Of a DNA stretch of 64,000 nucleotides, positions 48,801 through 55,956 are shown piece after piece. The notes under the pieces were generated by a model. That model was given only the letters and a program-made list of their open reading frames with translations. It was not told where the DNA came from and did no database searches. Numbering within the stretch: position 1 is the first letter of the stretch; each line of letters opens with the position of its first letter. This stretch comes from Pseudomonas sp. N40(2020) (GTDB lineage: Bacteria > Pseudomonadota > Gammaproteobacteria > Pseudomonadales > Pseudomonadaceae). Where the stretch lies: NCBI RefSeq assembly GCF_014472415.1, contig NZ_JACSZV010000026.1:26662-90661 (forward strand). The letters run 5' to 3'. The translations under genes were made by a program, and so were the position numbers.

Positions 48801-49231
48801 ATGATCAGGCTGTTGGCGTCGGCCAAGGCCTTTTGCAGATCACTTTGCTGAGTCGAGCGGTCGGTGAGGATCTGCTCCAGCTGCGGGATCGACTCCTTGG
48901 GAAAACGCTGTGCGACCGGCACCACCGCAGTGGCCTTGAGGCGCGTCAGTTCGCGGGCATTCTCGATCGTCTGCTTCGGCGCCGTGGCCAACTGCTGCTT
49001 GAGGTCGATCAGCTTCTGTGCGTAATCACGCTGATTGTTCAGCTGATTGAGCGTGCTCTGCAGGACGGACTGCAGGGACTTTTTATCGGCCTCCGGCAGT
49101 TTGCTGTCGGCGAGCTTGTCCAGACTGGCCTGCACGGCTTCGCTGGACGGTGGTTCGGCGGCATAAAGCGGGCCGACAGTAAGACTCAGGCCCAGCAGGG
49201 CCGCGGCGAAAAAGGAGCGCAGGTTAGGCAT
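45878..49231 (-). CDS. mscK: Large mechanosensitive channel MscK (KefA) type
   Basis: 1117-residue protein: Sec signal peptide ending AA at about residue 24; long periplasmic coiled-coil region (about 25-480, Gln/Leu rich); about ten membrane helices; and a C-terminal MscS domain with the pore-lining helix around GVSWDKLQWLVAALSVGLGFGMQEIFANFISG and the beta domain VRIGDTITIGNLSGTVSKIRIR. Size equals E. coli MscK (about 1120). It opens on membrane tension, influenced by K+. Same orientation as the antiporter upstream (34-base gap) and selO downstream. Confidence 0.93.
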   Translation of the reverse strand: MPNLRSFFAAALLGLSLTVGPLYAAEPPSSEAVQASLDKLADSKLPEADKKSLQSVLQSTLNQLNNQRDYAQKLIDLKQQLATAPKQTIENARELTRLKATAVVPVAQRFPKESIPQLEQILTDRSTQQSDLQKALADANSLIITAQTRPERAQAEISASQTRIQQINNILKSGKDAGKTVSNEQRDQLNAELAALNALIPLRRQELAGNSQLQDLGNAQHDLLSEKSDRLDREIQELQTLINQKRLAQSQETVTQQSIEAQKAGSSSLLATESAANLKLSDYLLKSTDRLNEVTQQNLQTKQQLDALTQSDSALDEQINVLKGSLLLSKILYKQKQALPRLKVDRDLADQIADIRLYQFDVSQQRELLSNPAAYVDNLLATQSPELVTPQLRKSLLDLANTRVDLLERLNRELSAMLNESITLQLNQKQLLSTAQSLRATLDEQMFWIPSNKPLDLEWMRGVPERLKRQVDTLPWASSLSELTDGLTQRPLLFLPLALLIGALLWRRKSLYGRLNKVHQDIGHFKRDSQWHTPQAILINILLAMPVALGLGLCGLALQIDARGQNANMGAALLQMGQAWLVFYTAYRILAPGGVAELHFRWEKPQVEFLQGWVRRLGLVVMALVAVVAVAELQPAALADDVLGMPVVLTCYALMAWLLSRLLISSPAHENASLFRKAVGVMFTLLPIALFVAVCFGYYYTALKLSDRLINTLYLLMFWLVIEATFVRGLSVAARRLAYQRALAKRQAAKEAGDGEAVIEEPTLDIEKVNEQSLRLIRLALLGGFIAALYWVWSDLISVFSYLDNITLYEYTSGTGANMSMVPISIGDMLGALIIIGITFALARNLPGLLEVFVLSKLNLAQGSAYATTTLLSYVIAGVGFVSTLSTLGVSWDKLQWLVAALSVGLGFGMQEIFANFISGIMILFERPVRIGDTITIGNLSGTVSKIRIRATTITDFDRKDIIVPNKTFITGQLINWSLTDTITRVTLKLGVDYGSDLDLVKELLLKAARENPRVLKEPEPHVYFLNFGESTLDHELRMHVRDLGDRNPVLDEVNRFINREFKKQQINISFRQMEVYLKNLHGQEYKMVPIEPETKTIVAVPDEQKPLQEPPPAKLD

Positions 49232-49265
49232 AGAGACCGGTCAAGCAAGTGATAGTGGACGCAGT

Positions 49266-51008
49266 TTAGAGGAAGAGCCCGGGGCCCGGGCGACTTCCTT
49301 CGGGGAATCTGACGCCCACTTTGCCAATCTTGTTCCCGTCCATGACCGCGACGGTCCAGTGGGTGTTGTTCCACTCCACCTGGTCACCGACGATAGGAGC
49401 ACCGCCGACTTTATGGGCAATGAAGGTGCCGAGGGTCATGTCTGGGTCGATGCCTTCGGCCGGCAAGCCATAAAGCGCTGCAACGGCTTTAAGCTGGGCG
49501 TCTCCTTCGAGCACGAAATCACCGAAGAAGCGCAGATCGAGGCCGCGTTGTGGCGCCTGGCTGAACAGTTTTCCGAGGGCTGGCAAGTTGTGTTCGTGGC
49601 CGATAACACACAGCAAATCATCGACTTCCAGCACCGTACTACCCGACGGATGGAGCAGTTGCTGGCCACGAAACAGCGCGGCAATACGTGTTCCCTCGGG
49701 CATTTTCAGCTCACGCAGGGGCGAACCGATGCACCATTTCTCCGCGCCGAGCTTATAAACGAACAGTTCCCACTCGCTGGTGACGTGCACTTCCAGTGCG
49801 GATCGGGAAATCGGCGCGGGCTCGGGCGGTACCGTCACCTTCAGCAGTTTGGCCACCCACGGCAGGCTCGTGCCCTGCACCAACAGCGACACCAGCACGA
49901 TAAAGAACGCGAGGTTGAAGTACAGCTGCGCATTCGGCAGCCCGGCCATCAGCGGGAACACCGCGAGAATGATCGGTACCGCGCCGCGCAAGCCGACCCA
50001 GGAAATAAAGGCTTTTTCGCGGCCATGGAACGCCTTGAACGGCAGCAGGCCCACCACCACCGACAGCGGCCGCGCGAACAGAATCATCCACAGCGCCAGA
50101 CCGAGGGCGGGCAGGGCGATTGGCAGCAAATCATGCGGGGTAACCAGCAAGCCCAGCACGAGGAACATGCCGATCTGCGCCAGCCACGCCATGCCGTCGA
50201 GCATATGCAGAATGCCGTGGCGACTGCGCACCGGACGGTTACCGATCACCAGGCCGCACAGGTAAACCGCGAGGAAACCACTGCCATGCAAGGCGTTGGT
50301 CAGGGCGAACACCACCAGACCGCCGGCGATCATCAGAATCGGATACAGACCAGCGGCGAGGTTGATCCGGTTGACCAGTTGCAGCATCAGCCAGCCACCG
50401 CCCAGACCGATCACGCCACCGATGCCGAACTCGCGGATCAGGTGCGTCAGCAGGCTCCAGTGCAACCCGGTCTGGCCGCTGGCGAGCATATCGATCAGGG
50501 TCACGGTGAGAAACACCGCCATCGGATCGTTGCTGCCGGATTCGATTTCCAGGGTGGCGGTCACCCGTTCGTTCAGACCTTTGCCGCCGAGCAGCGAAAA
50601 CACCGCTGCGGCGTCGGTCGAGCCGACGATGGCGCCGATCAGGAGGCCCTGAATCATGTTCAAATCGAACAGCCACGCAGCCGCCATGCCGGTCAGCCCG
50701 GTGGTGATCAACACCCCGACCGTGGCCAGCGACAGCGCCGGCCATAACGCCACGCGAAAACTTGAAACCCGCGTGCGCAAGCCGCCGTCGAGGAGGATCA
50801 CTGCCAGTGCGAGGTTGCCGACCAGATAGGCCGTGGGGTAGTTATCGAAAATGATCCCGCCGCCATCGACCCCGGCCGCCATGCCGACCGCGAGAATGAT
50901 GACCAGAATCGGAATGCCGAGACGGGAAGAAAGAGAGCTGACAAGAATGCTTGCGCCTACCAGCAACGCGCCGATCAAGAACAGGCTGTTGATGGTCGTC
51001 GCATTCAA
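49266..51008 (-). CDS. CPA1 potassium/proton antiporter with TrkA-C and CorC/HlyC domains (NhaP2/CvrA type)
   Basis: 580-residue antiporter. About 12 membrane helices span residues 5-390; motif VGSTDAAAVFSLL and ESGSNDPMAVFL (Asn-Asp pair) are the CPA1 ion site. A TrkA-C/RCK domain (about 400-480) and a C-terminal CorC_HlyC domain (about 495-570, VGGAPIVGDQVEWN) follow. Members expel K+ in exchange for H+ and help osmotic balance. It is first in the nhaP2-like-mscK-selO run, all linked to osmotic or redox stress. Confidence 0.92.
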   Translation of the reverse strand: MNATTINSLFLIGALLVGASILVSSLSSRLGIPILVIILAVGMAAGVDGGGIIFDNYPTAYLVGNLALAVILLDGGLRTRVSSFRVALWPALSLATVGVLITTGLTGMAAAWLFDLNMIQGLLIGAIVGSTDAAAVFSLLGGKGLNERVTATLEIESGSNDPMAVFLTVTLIDMLASGQTGLHWSLLTHLIREFGIGGVIGLGGGWLMLQLVNRINLAAGLYPILMIAGGLVVFALTNALHGSGFLAVYLCGLVIGNRPVRSRHGILHMLDGMAWLAQIGMFLVLGLLVTPHDLLPIALPALGLALWMILFARPLSVVVGLLPFKAFHGREKAFISWVGLRGAVPIILAVFPLMAGLPNAQLYFNLAFFIVLVSLLVQGTSLPWVAKLLKVTVPPEPAPISRSALEVHVTSEWELFVYKLGAEKWCIGSPLRELKMPEGTRIAALFRGQQLLHPSGSTVLEVDDLLCVIGHEHNLPALGKLFSQAPQRGLDLRFFGDFVLEGDAQLKAVAALYGLPAEGIDPDMTLGTFIAHKVGGAPIVGDQVEWNNTHWTVAVMDGNKIGKVGVRFPEGSRPGPGLFL

Positions 51009-51150
51009 AGGCAGTACTCCAGAAGCGTAAAGACGGGCACAAACTGACCATGCAGTCTGCGTGCCAGCGATTCTAACCTGTTGAAATGTGATGCTGTCAA
51101 AAAGGTTTTTCAGTGTGGCATCAGGTTTTGTGTTCGGCGGGCTATTGCTG

Positions 51151-51313
51151 CCCTCACCCTAGCCCTCTCCCGGGGGGAGAGGGGACTGATCGAGGTGTTT
51201 GTGCGTGGTACGCCGACCTGAAAGTCCTAGTCGAACTCAGACTTTGAAAAGTATGAAGAACTGCTCCCTTTCCTCTCGCCCCCTTGGGGGAGAGGGCTGG
51301 GTGGGGTGAGGGG
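51151..51313. repeat. Inverted repeat, CCCTCACCCTAGCCCTCTCCC family
   Basis: The left part is CCCTCACCCTAGCCCTCTCCC followed by GGGAGAGGGG; the right part has CTCTCGCCCCC-TTG-GGGGAGAGGGCT and GGGGTGAGGG. Each half folds on itself and the halves pair with one another. This fills most of the 330-base gap between the antiporter and MCP genes. Confidence 0.82.
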
Positions 51314-51338
51314 GGAGCTTTTGATCCTGCTTTTGATC

Positions 51339-52964
51339 TTAGAGGCTGAACCGCCCAACCATATTGTTCAGATCCAGCGCCAGGCGCGACAGCTCATTGC
51401 TCGCCGCACTGGTCTGATTCGCGCCGGTCGCCGATTGCACCGACAGATCACGGATGTTCACCAGGTTGCGATCCACTTCCCGCGCCACTTGCGCCTGTTC
51501 TTCGGCGGCGCTGGCGATCACCAGGTTGCGCTCGTTGATCTCGACGATGGCGGTGTTGATGGTGTCCAGCGACATCCCGGCACCACGGGCAATGTTCAGC
51601 GTCGACTCGGCGCGCTCGGTGCTGTTACGCATCGAATCCACAGCGTGTTCGGTGCCACTCTGAATGCTGCCGATCATGCGTTCGATTTCGCTGGTCGACT
51701 GCTGGGTGCGATGCGCCAGGGCACGAACTTCATCAGCCACCACCGCAAAACCACGACCGGCCTCACCGGCGCGCGCCGCTTCAATCGCTGCGTTCAGGGC
51801 CAACAGGTTGGTCTGGTCAGCCAGGCCACGGATCACGTCCAGCACCTTGCCGATGTCGCGGGATTCATTGGCCAGATCACCGATCAGGCTCGCCGTACTC
51901 TGCACGTCGGCGCTCATGCGTTCGATGGCGCTGACGGTTTCCTGGACCAGATCACGGCCGTCGCCGGCAGAGGTGGTGGCGTTCTTCGAGGCTTCCGAGG
52001 TGCTGACCGCATTGCGCGCGACTTCTTCTACCGCACTTGTCATCTCGTTGACGGCGGTAGCAGCCTGTTCGATTTCGTTGTTCTGCTGAGTCAGGCCGCG
52101 AGCGCTTTCGTCGGTGACACTGTTCAGCTCTTCAGCGGCCGAGGCCAGCTGCGTGGCCGAACCGGAAATCCGCTGCAAGGTGTCGCGCAGTTTCGATTGC
52201 ATCTTGGCCATGGCCGCCAGCAGACGTCCGGCTTCATCGGAGCCGTCGACATGGATCGGCTGGGTCAGGTTGCCTTCGGCGATGGTTTCCGCTGCGTCCA
52301 GTGCCTTGGAGATCGGCTTGGTGATGCTGACGGTCAGCAGCCAGGCGAACAGGACAGTCAGGCCGGTGGCGATGACCAGCAACGTGACGACCAGATTAAA
52401 TGCCGAGGAATATTGATCGGCCGCTTGCTGATTGGTCTGGCTGATTTGCTCGCCGTTAATCTGCATCAGGCGGTTGAGCACGCCGTTCATCGCTTCGGAG
52501 TTATTCAGCAATTCGGTGTTGAGCAGGTTGCGCAACTCATCCACCTGATTGTTGCGCGACAGGGTCTTCATCCGGTCTTCGATCTGGCGGTACTGACCCA
52601 GCAACTGCACGTATTGGTCGTAGGCCGAACGCTCGTCCGGGCTGCCGATCAGCGGCTCGTAATCAGACTGGGCTTTGCGGATCTGCTGATTGCGCATGTC
52701 CAGCAGTTCCATGGTTTTCTGCTGCACGTCCGGCTCGCGGTTGACCAGCAAGCGGTATGACAGCACGCGCAGGCGCAGGGTCAACTGAGTGAATTCGTCG
52801 AGGTTCTTGATGCTCGGCACGCTGCTCGACGAGATGTCCTCGGCGGCGTCGCGGATTTTGCTCATTTGATTCAAGGCGAACACGCCGAGAATCAGCATCA
52901 GGCCGCCGATCAGGGCAAAACCGGTGAACGCCCGGGGGGCGATATTCATATTACGAAGGGACAT
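51339..52964 (-). CDS. Methyl-accepting chemotaxis protein, 4HB ligand domain
   Basis: 541-residue transducer. Membrane helix 1 is about residues 12-31 (AFTGFALIGGLMLILGVFAL), a four-helix-bundle periplasmic domain spans about 32-188, helix 2 about 190-212 (LVVTLLVIATGLTVLFAWLL), then HAMP and the signalling domain with the hairpin tip GLADQTNLLALNAAIEAARAGEAGRGFAVVADEVR (key part DQTNLLALNAAIEAARAGE). The ATG at 52964 (MSLRNMNIAPRAF) is preferred over 52991. The short sensor domain argues against the longer HBM type. Ligand unknown. Confidence 0.92.
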   Translation of the reverse strand: MSLRNMNIAPRAFTGFALIGGLMLILGVFALNQMSKIRDAAEDISSSSVPSIKNLDEFTQLTLRLRVLSYRLLVNREPDVQQKTMELLDMRNQQIRKAQSDYEPLIGSPDERSAYDQYVQLLGQYRQIEDRMKTLSRNNQVDELRNLLNTELLNNSEAMNGVLNRLMQINGEQISQTNQQAADQYSSAFNLVVTLLVIATGLTVLFAWLLTVSITKPISKALDAAETIAEGNLTQPIHVDGSDEAGRLLAAMAKMQSKLRDTLQRISGSATQLASAAEELNSVTDESARGLTQQNNEIEQAATAVNEMTSAVEEVARNAVSTSEASKNATTSAGDGRDLVQETVSAIERMSADVQSTASLIGDLANESRDIGKVLDVIRGLADQTNLLALNAAIEAARAGEAGRGFAVVADEVRALAHRTQQSTSEIERMIGSIQSGTEHAVDSMRNSTERAESTLNIARGAGMSLDTINTAIVEINERNLVIASAAEEQAQVAREVDRNLVNIRDLSVQSATGANQTSAASNELSRLALDLNNMVGRFSL

Positions 52965-53242
52965 GGTGCGGATACCAAGAGAGGGCCGCATCCATGCGGG
53001 CTGAGACTGCTGTTGAGTGACTTATCGGTCAGGCGGATGAACTCTTTAGTCCATGTGCGTATTTGTCGCATCCGGGTTTGAGCGACGAAGTGCAGGAACC
53101 AGATCGGCAGATCACAGTCTTTTAAACTCGCGAGAACGGTCTCCCGCCAGGAAAATCAAGGCTTTGCACCGGTTTAACCCTGGCATCCGTGGTGACTTTT
53201 CTTTATCGTACGCGCCCTTTGAAAAACGCTTGGAAGATCAAA

Positions 53243-53473
53243 ATGTTGGAAGCATCCCTCAGCCAATTGGAACAGCTCGTCAGCGACCTGGTGCAACAGA
53301 ACCAGAGCCTTGCGCAAACCAACCAGACCTTGTCTACGGAACTGGCCCAGGCCAAGGATGAGAACGAAAGCCTGCAACTGAACCTGATGGAACAGGAAGA
53401 AAAGCACGGCGCCACCGCCGCACGCATTCAAGCCCTGGTTGATCGCGTCAACGCAGGTCCTGTCAGCGCATGA
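53243..53473 (+). CDS. Small ZapB-like coiled-coil protein (TIGR02449 type)
   Basis: 76-residue, almost entirely coiled-coil protein: LSQLEQLVSDLVQQNQSLAQ and ELAQAKDENESLQLNLMEQEEK show heptads. Proteins of this family precede zapA in pseudomonads and are thought to help Z-ring assembly. The ATG at 53243 is used; a GTG at 53189 is in frame, but the family begins near MLEASL. It overlaps zapA by four bases (ATGA). Confidence 0.85.
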   Translation: MLEASLSQLEQLVSDLVQQNQSLAQTNQTLSTELAQAKDENESLQLNLMEQEEKHGATAARIQALVDRVNAGPVSA

Positions 53474-53772
53474 ACCACCACACAGCAGGGGTAAAAGTCG
53501 TCTCCATTCTCGGGGAGGACTATTCGATCAAGGCACCGGCCGGGGAAGAACAGACCCTGCTGGACGCGGCAATGATGCTCAAGGCCGCGCTGGATGACAC
53601 CAAACGCAAATACCCGACGCTGATCGGCGACCGCCTGCTGGTGCTGGCGGCGATGAATCTGTGCTCGCAGCAGATTGAAATGAAGAAGCAGCATCAGGAA
53701 GAACTCGACCGTTACCAAGAGCAAGTCAGCGCCACGGTCGATACCATCGCCAAGACCATCAATCAGGGTTGA
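53470..53772 (+). CDS. zapA: Cell-division protein ZapA
   Basis: 100-residue ZapA that bundles FtsZ filaments. The N-terminal globular part has VKVVSILGEDYSIKAPAGEEQTLLDAAMML; the C-terminal half is a coiled coil (KKQHQEELDRYQEQVSAT). The conserved zapA-6S RNA-ygfA order of gamma-proteobacteria is not followed here: only 99 bases separate zapA from an MCP gene and no 6S-like hairpin was seen there. Confidence 0.93.
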   Translation: MNHHTAGVKVVSILGEDYSIKAPAGEEQTLLDAAMMLKAALDDTKRKYPTLIGDRLLVLAAMNLCSQQIEMKKQHQEELDRYQEQVSATVDTIAKTINQG

Positions 53773-53811
53773 TGGGGTTGCGCACAACCAAAGAATAGAT
53801 TGTCGATTGGG

Positions 53812-53821
53812 TTGTATACAA
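53812..53821. promoter_or_regulatory. TTGTATACAA palindrome upstream of the second MCP gene
   Basis: Perfect 10-bp palindrome inside a wider GATTG...CAATC repeat (53805-53823), 51 bases before the MCP start. It could be a GntR-type site or contain the -10 TACAAT; no good -35 accompanies it. Confidence 0.35.
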
Positions 53822-53871
53822 TCGGCACGGCTGTTGCATTGCTTCCGCCTCTTATTCTTTGGGGGTGCTCC

Positions 53872-55809
53872 ATGCAGTTGTGGCGACGCAGTATTCAATG
53901 GCAGCTGATTCTCAGCATGGGCACCGCCCTGCTGGTCAGCATCCTGATCGTGGTTGGCATTTATACCCTGGTGGTCAACCGCCTCGCCCAGAGCTATCTG
54001 GTCGAACAAGCGCTGCCGTCGAGCATCGAAGCGACGCGCAACGACATCGAACGCATCCTCGTCCAACCCCTGACCGCCGCGAAAGATATCGCCAGCAACT
54101 CCATGGTGCGCGACTGGTTGGCAGCGGGTGAAGACAGCAGCAAAACGGCGGCCTTCGCGCAGTATCTGGAAGGCATCCGCGCCGAACACAAAGCATTTAC
54201 GGCTTTGATCATCGGCACCGAATCCAATCACTACATCACCGAAAAAGGCCTGGATCGCACCCTGAGTCGGGCCAAGCCGGCCGATGCCTGGTTTTATTCC
54301 TTCCTCGATAGCAATCAGCCGCGCACCCTCAATATCGACAACGATGGCGCCACCGGCGAGTTGGCGCTGTTCATCGATCTGAAGGTCGAGCAGGCCGGCA
54401 AAGTGGTCGGTGTCGCTGGGCTGGGGCTGAGCATGAAAGAGCTGTCGGAGCTGATCCACAACTTCAGCTTTGGCGAGCGCGGCAAGGTCTATCTCGTGCG
54501 TTCCGACGGTTTGATTCAGGTGCATCCTGAGGCGCAGTTCAGTGGCAAACGCACCTTGAGCGAGCAGATTGGTGCTTCGGCGGCGCAATCAGTCCTCGGT
54601 CAAAAAAATGCCGTGAGCAGCAGCTTCCAGCGCGAAGGCGAAGACTTCCTCGCCTTCAGCCTGCCGTTGCGCGACCTCGGCTGGACGCTGGTGGCCGAAG
54701 TGCCGCAGTCGCAGATCTACGCGGAAGCCCGCAAGGCGATGTGGCTGAGCGGCGGCATCGGTCTGGCGGTGGCGCTGGTATGCCTGGCGCTGGTGGTGTG
54801 GCTGGCCCAAGGGCTGGTGCGGCCGATTCGTCAGGTAACAGCGGCACTGGTAGCAATCGGTAGCGGTGGGGGAGATTTGACCCACCGGTTAGATTCCAGC
54901 CGCGCCGATGAACTCGGCGACTTGGCAAGGGGCTTCAATCGCTTCCTCGACAGCCAGCGCGGGATGATCGGCGAAGTGCTGACCACCAGCGAGCGTCTGC
55001 GCACGGCCGTTAGCCAAGTGGCGAAAGTGGTGGAAAACACCGCCGAGCGTTCCGGCCGCCAACAGGAAATGACCGACATGGTTGCCACCGCCGTCCACGA
55101 AATGGGCCTGACCGTGCAGGAAATCGCCCAGAACGCCGGCAACGCAGCGCTCGCCTCGCAAACCGCTCGGGATGAAGCGATGCAGGCGCGGGAAGTGGTG
55201 GGTGGTTCGATCCGGCATATAGAAAGCATGTCCGACGAAATCGGCGTGGCGGCCGGCGCGGTGGGGGAACTGGCCAATCAAGTGGCGTCCATCGATTCGG
55301 TGTTGGCGGTGATTCGTGGGGTTTCTGAACAGACCAACTTATTGGCGCTGAACGCCGCCATCGAAGCGGCGCGTGCCGGCGACATGGGGCGTGGTTTTGC
55401 GGTGGTGGCGGACGAAGTGCGGACATTGGCGCGACGGACTCAGGCGTCTACCGATGAGATTCAGCAGATGATCGGCAGCCTCAAGCAGGGCGCCGAAAAC
55501 GCCGTATCGTCGATGCGCACCGGTCAGGCTGCAACGGGCACGGGGGTTGAATCTAGCCAGCGCACTGGCGCGTCGTTGACCGCGATTACCGGGCAGGTCG
55601 AGCGCATCAGTGACATGAACCATCAGGTGGCCACGGCGACGGAAGAACAGTCGGCGGTGACCGAAGAGATCAACCGCAACGTGCAGGGGATTTCCGATCT
55701 GGCCCGGGCGACGGCGGGTGAGGTTCGGGCGTGTCGAGAGGATTGTCAGATGTTGCAGCGGTTGGCGGATGATCTGGCGCGGCAGATGGGCGGGTTCAAG
55801 TTGTCCTGA
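53872..55809 (+). CDS. Methyl-accepting chemotaxis protein, dCache-type ligand domain
   Basis: 645-residue transducer starting MQLWRRSIQWQLILSMG. The first membrane helix is about 12-34, the periplasmic double-Cache domain about 38-280, the second helix about 290-312 (GGIGLAVALVCLALVVWLAQGL), then HAMP (VRPIRQVTAALVAIG) and the signalling domain with GVSEQTNLLALNAAIEAARAGD at the tip. The Cache sequence PADAWFYSFLDS and GVAGLGLSMKELS suit small-molecule binding, but no ligand can be named. An upstream in-frame start at 53800 is rejected because the residues form no part of the family. Confidence 0.92.
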   Translation: MQLWRRSIQWQLILSMGTALLVSILIVVGIYTLVVNRLAQSYLVEQALPSSIEATRNDIERILVQPLTAAKDIASNSMVRDWLAAGEDSSKTAAFAQYLEGIRAEHKAFTALIIGTESNHYITEKGLDRTLSRAKPADAWFYSFLDSNQPRTLNIDNDGATGELALFIDLKVEQAGKVVGVAGLGLSMKELSELIHNFSFGERGKVYLVRSDGLIQVHPEAQFSGKRTLSEQIGASAAQSVLGQKNAVSSSFQREGEDFLAFSLPLRDLGWTLVAEVPQSQIYAEARKAMWLSGGIGLAVALVCLALVVWLAQGLVRPIRQVTAALVAIGSGGGDLTHRLDSSRADELGDLARGFNRFLDSQRGMIGEVLTTSERLRTAVSQVAKVVENTAERSGRQQEMTDMVATAVHEMGLTVQEIAQNAGNAALASQTARDEAMQAREVVGGSIRHIESMSDEIGVAAGAVGELANQVASIDSVLAVIRGVSEQTNLLALNAAIEAARAGDMGRGFAVVADEVRTLARRTQASTDEIQQMIGSLKQGAENAVSSMRTGQAATGTGVESSQRTGASLTAITGQVERISDMNHQVATATEEQSAVTEEINRNVQGISDLARATAGEVRACREDCQMLQRLADDLARQMGGFKLS

Positions 55810-55834
55810 GAGATGTGTTGTTTGAACTGACGTC

Positions 55835-55927
55835 TTCGCGAGCAGGCTCGCTCCCACAGTTGGATCAGGGTGTTCACAAATTGTGTGATCACCACAGAAC
55901 CCCTGTGGGAGCGAGCCTGCTCGCGAA
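55835..55927. repeat. REP doublet, TTCGCGAGCAGGCTCGCTCCCACAG family
   Basis: Inverted copies of TTCGCGAGCAGGCTCGCTCC... about 45 bases apart, between the convergent MCP and acyl-CoA dehydrogenase genes. Same family as 18534-18624. Confidence 0.88.
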
Positions 55928-55956
55928 TGGCCTCCAGTCGTTACGCAAAATTCAGA

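Noticed and set aside
53773..53871. Expected 6S RNA downstream of zapA
   Set aside because: The gap is only 99 bases and shows no long imperfect hairpin with a central bubble.
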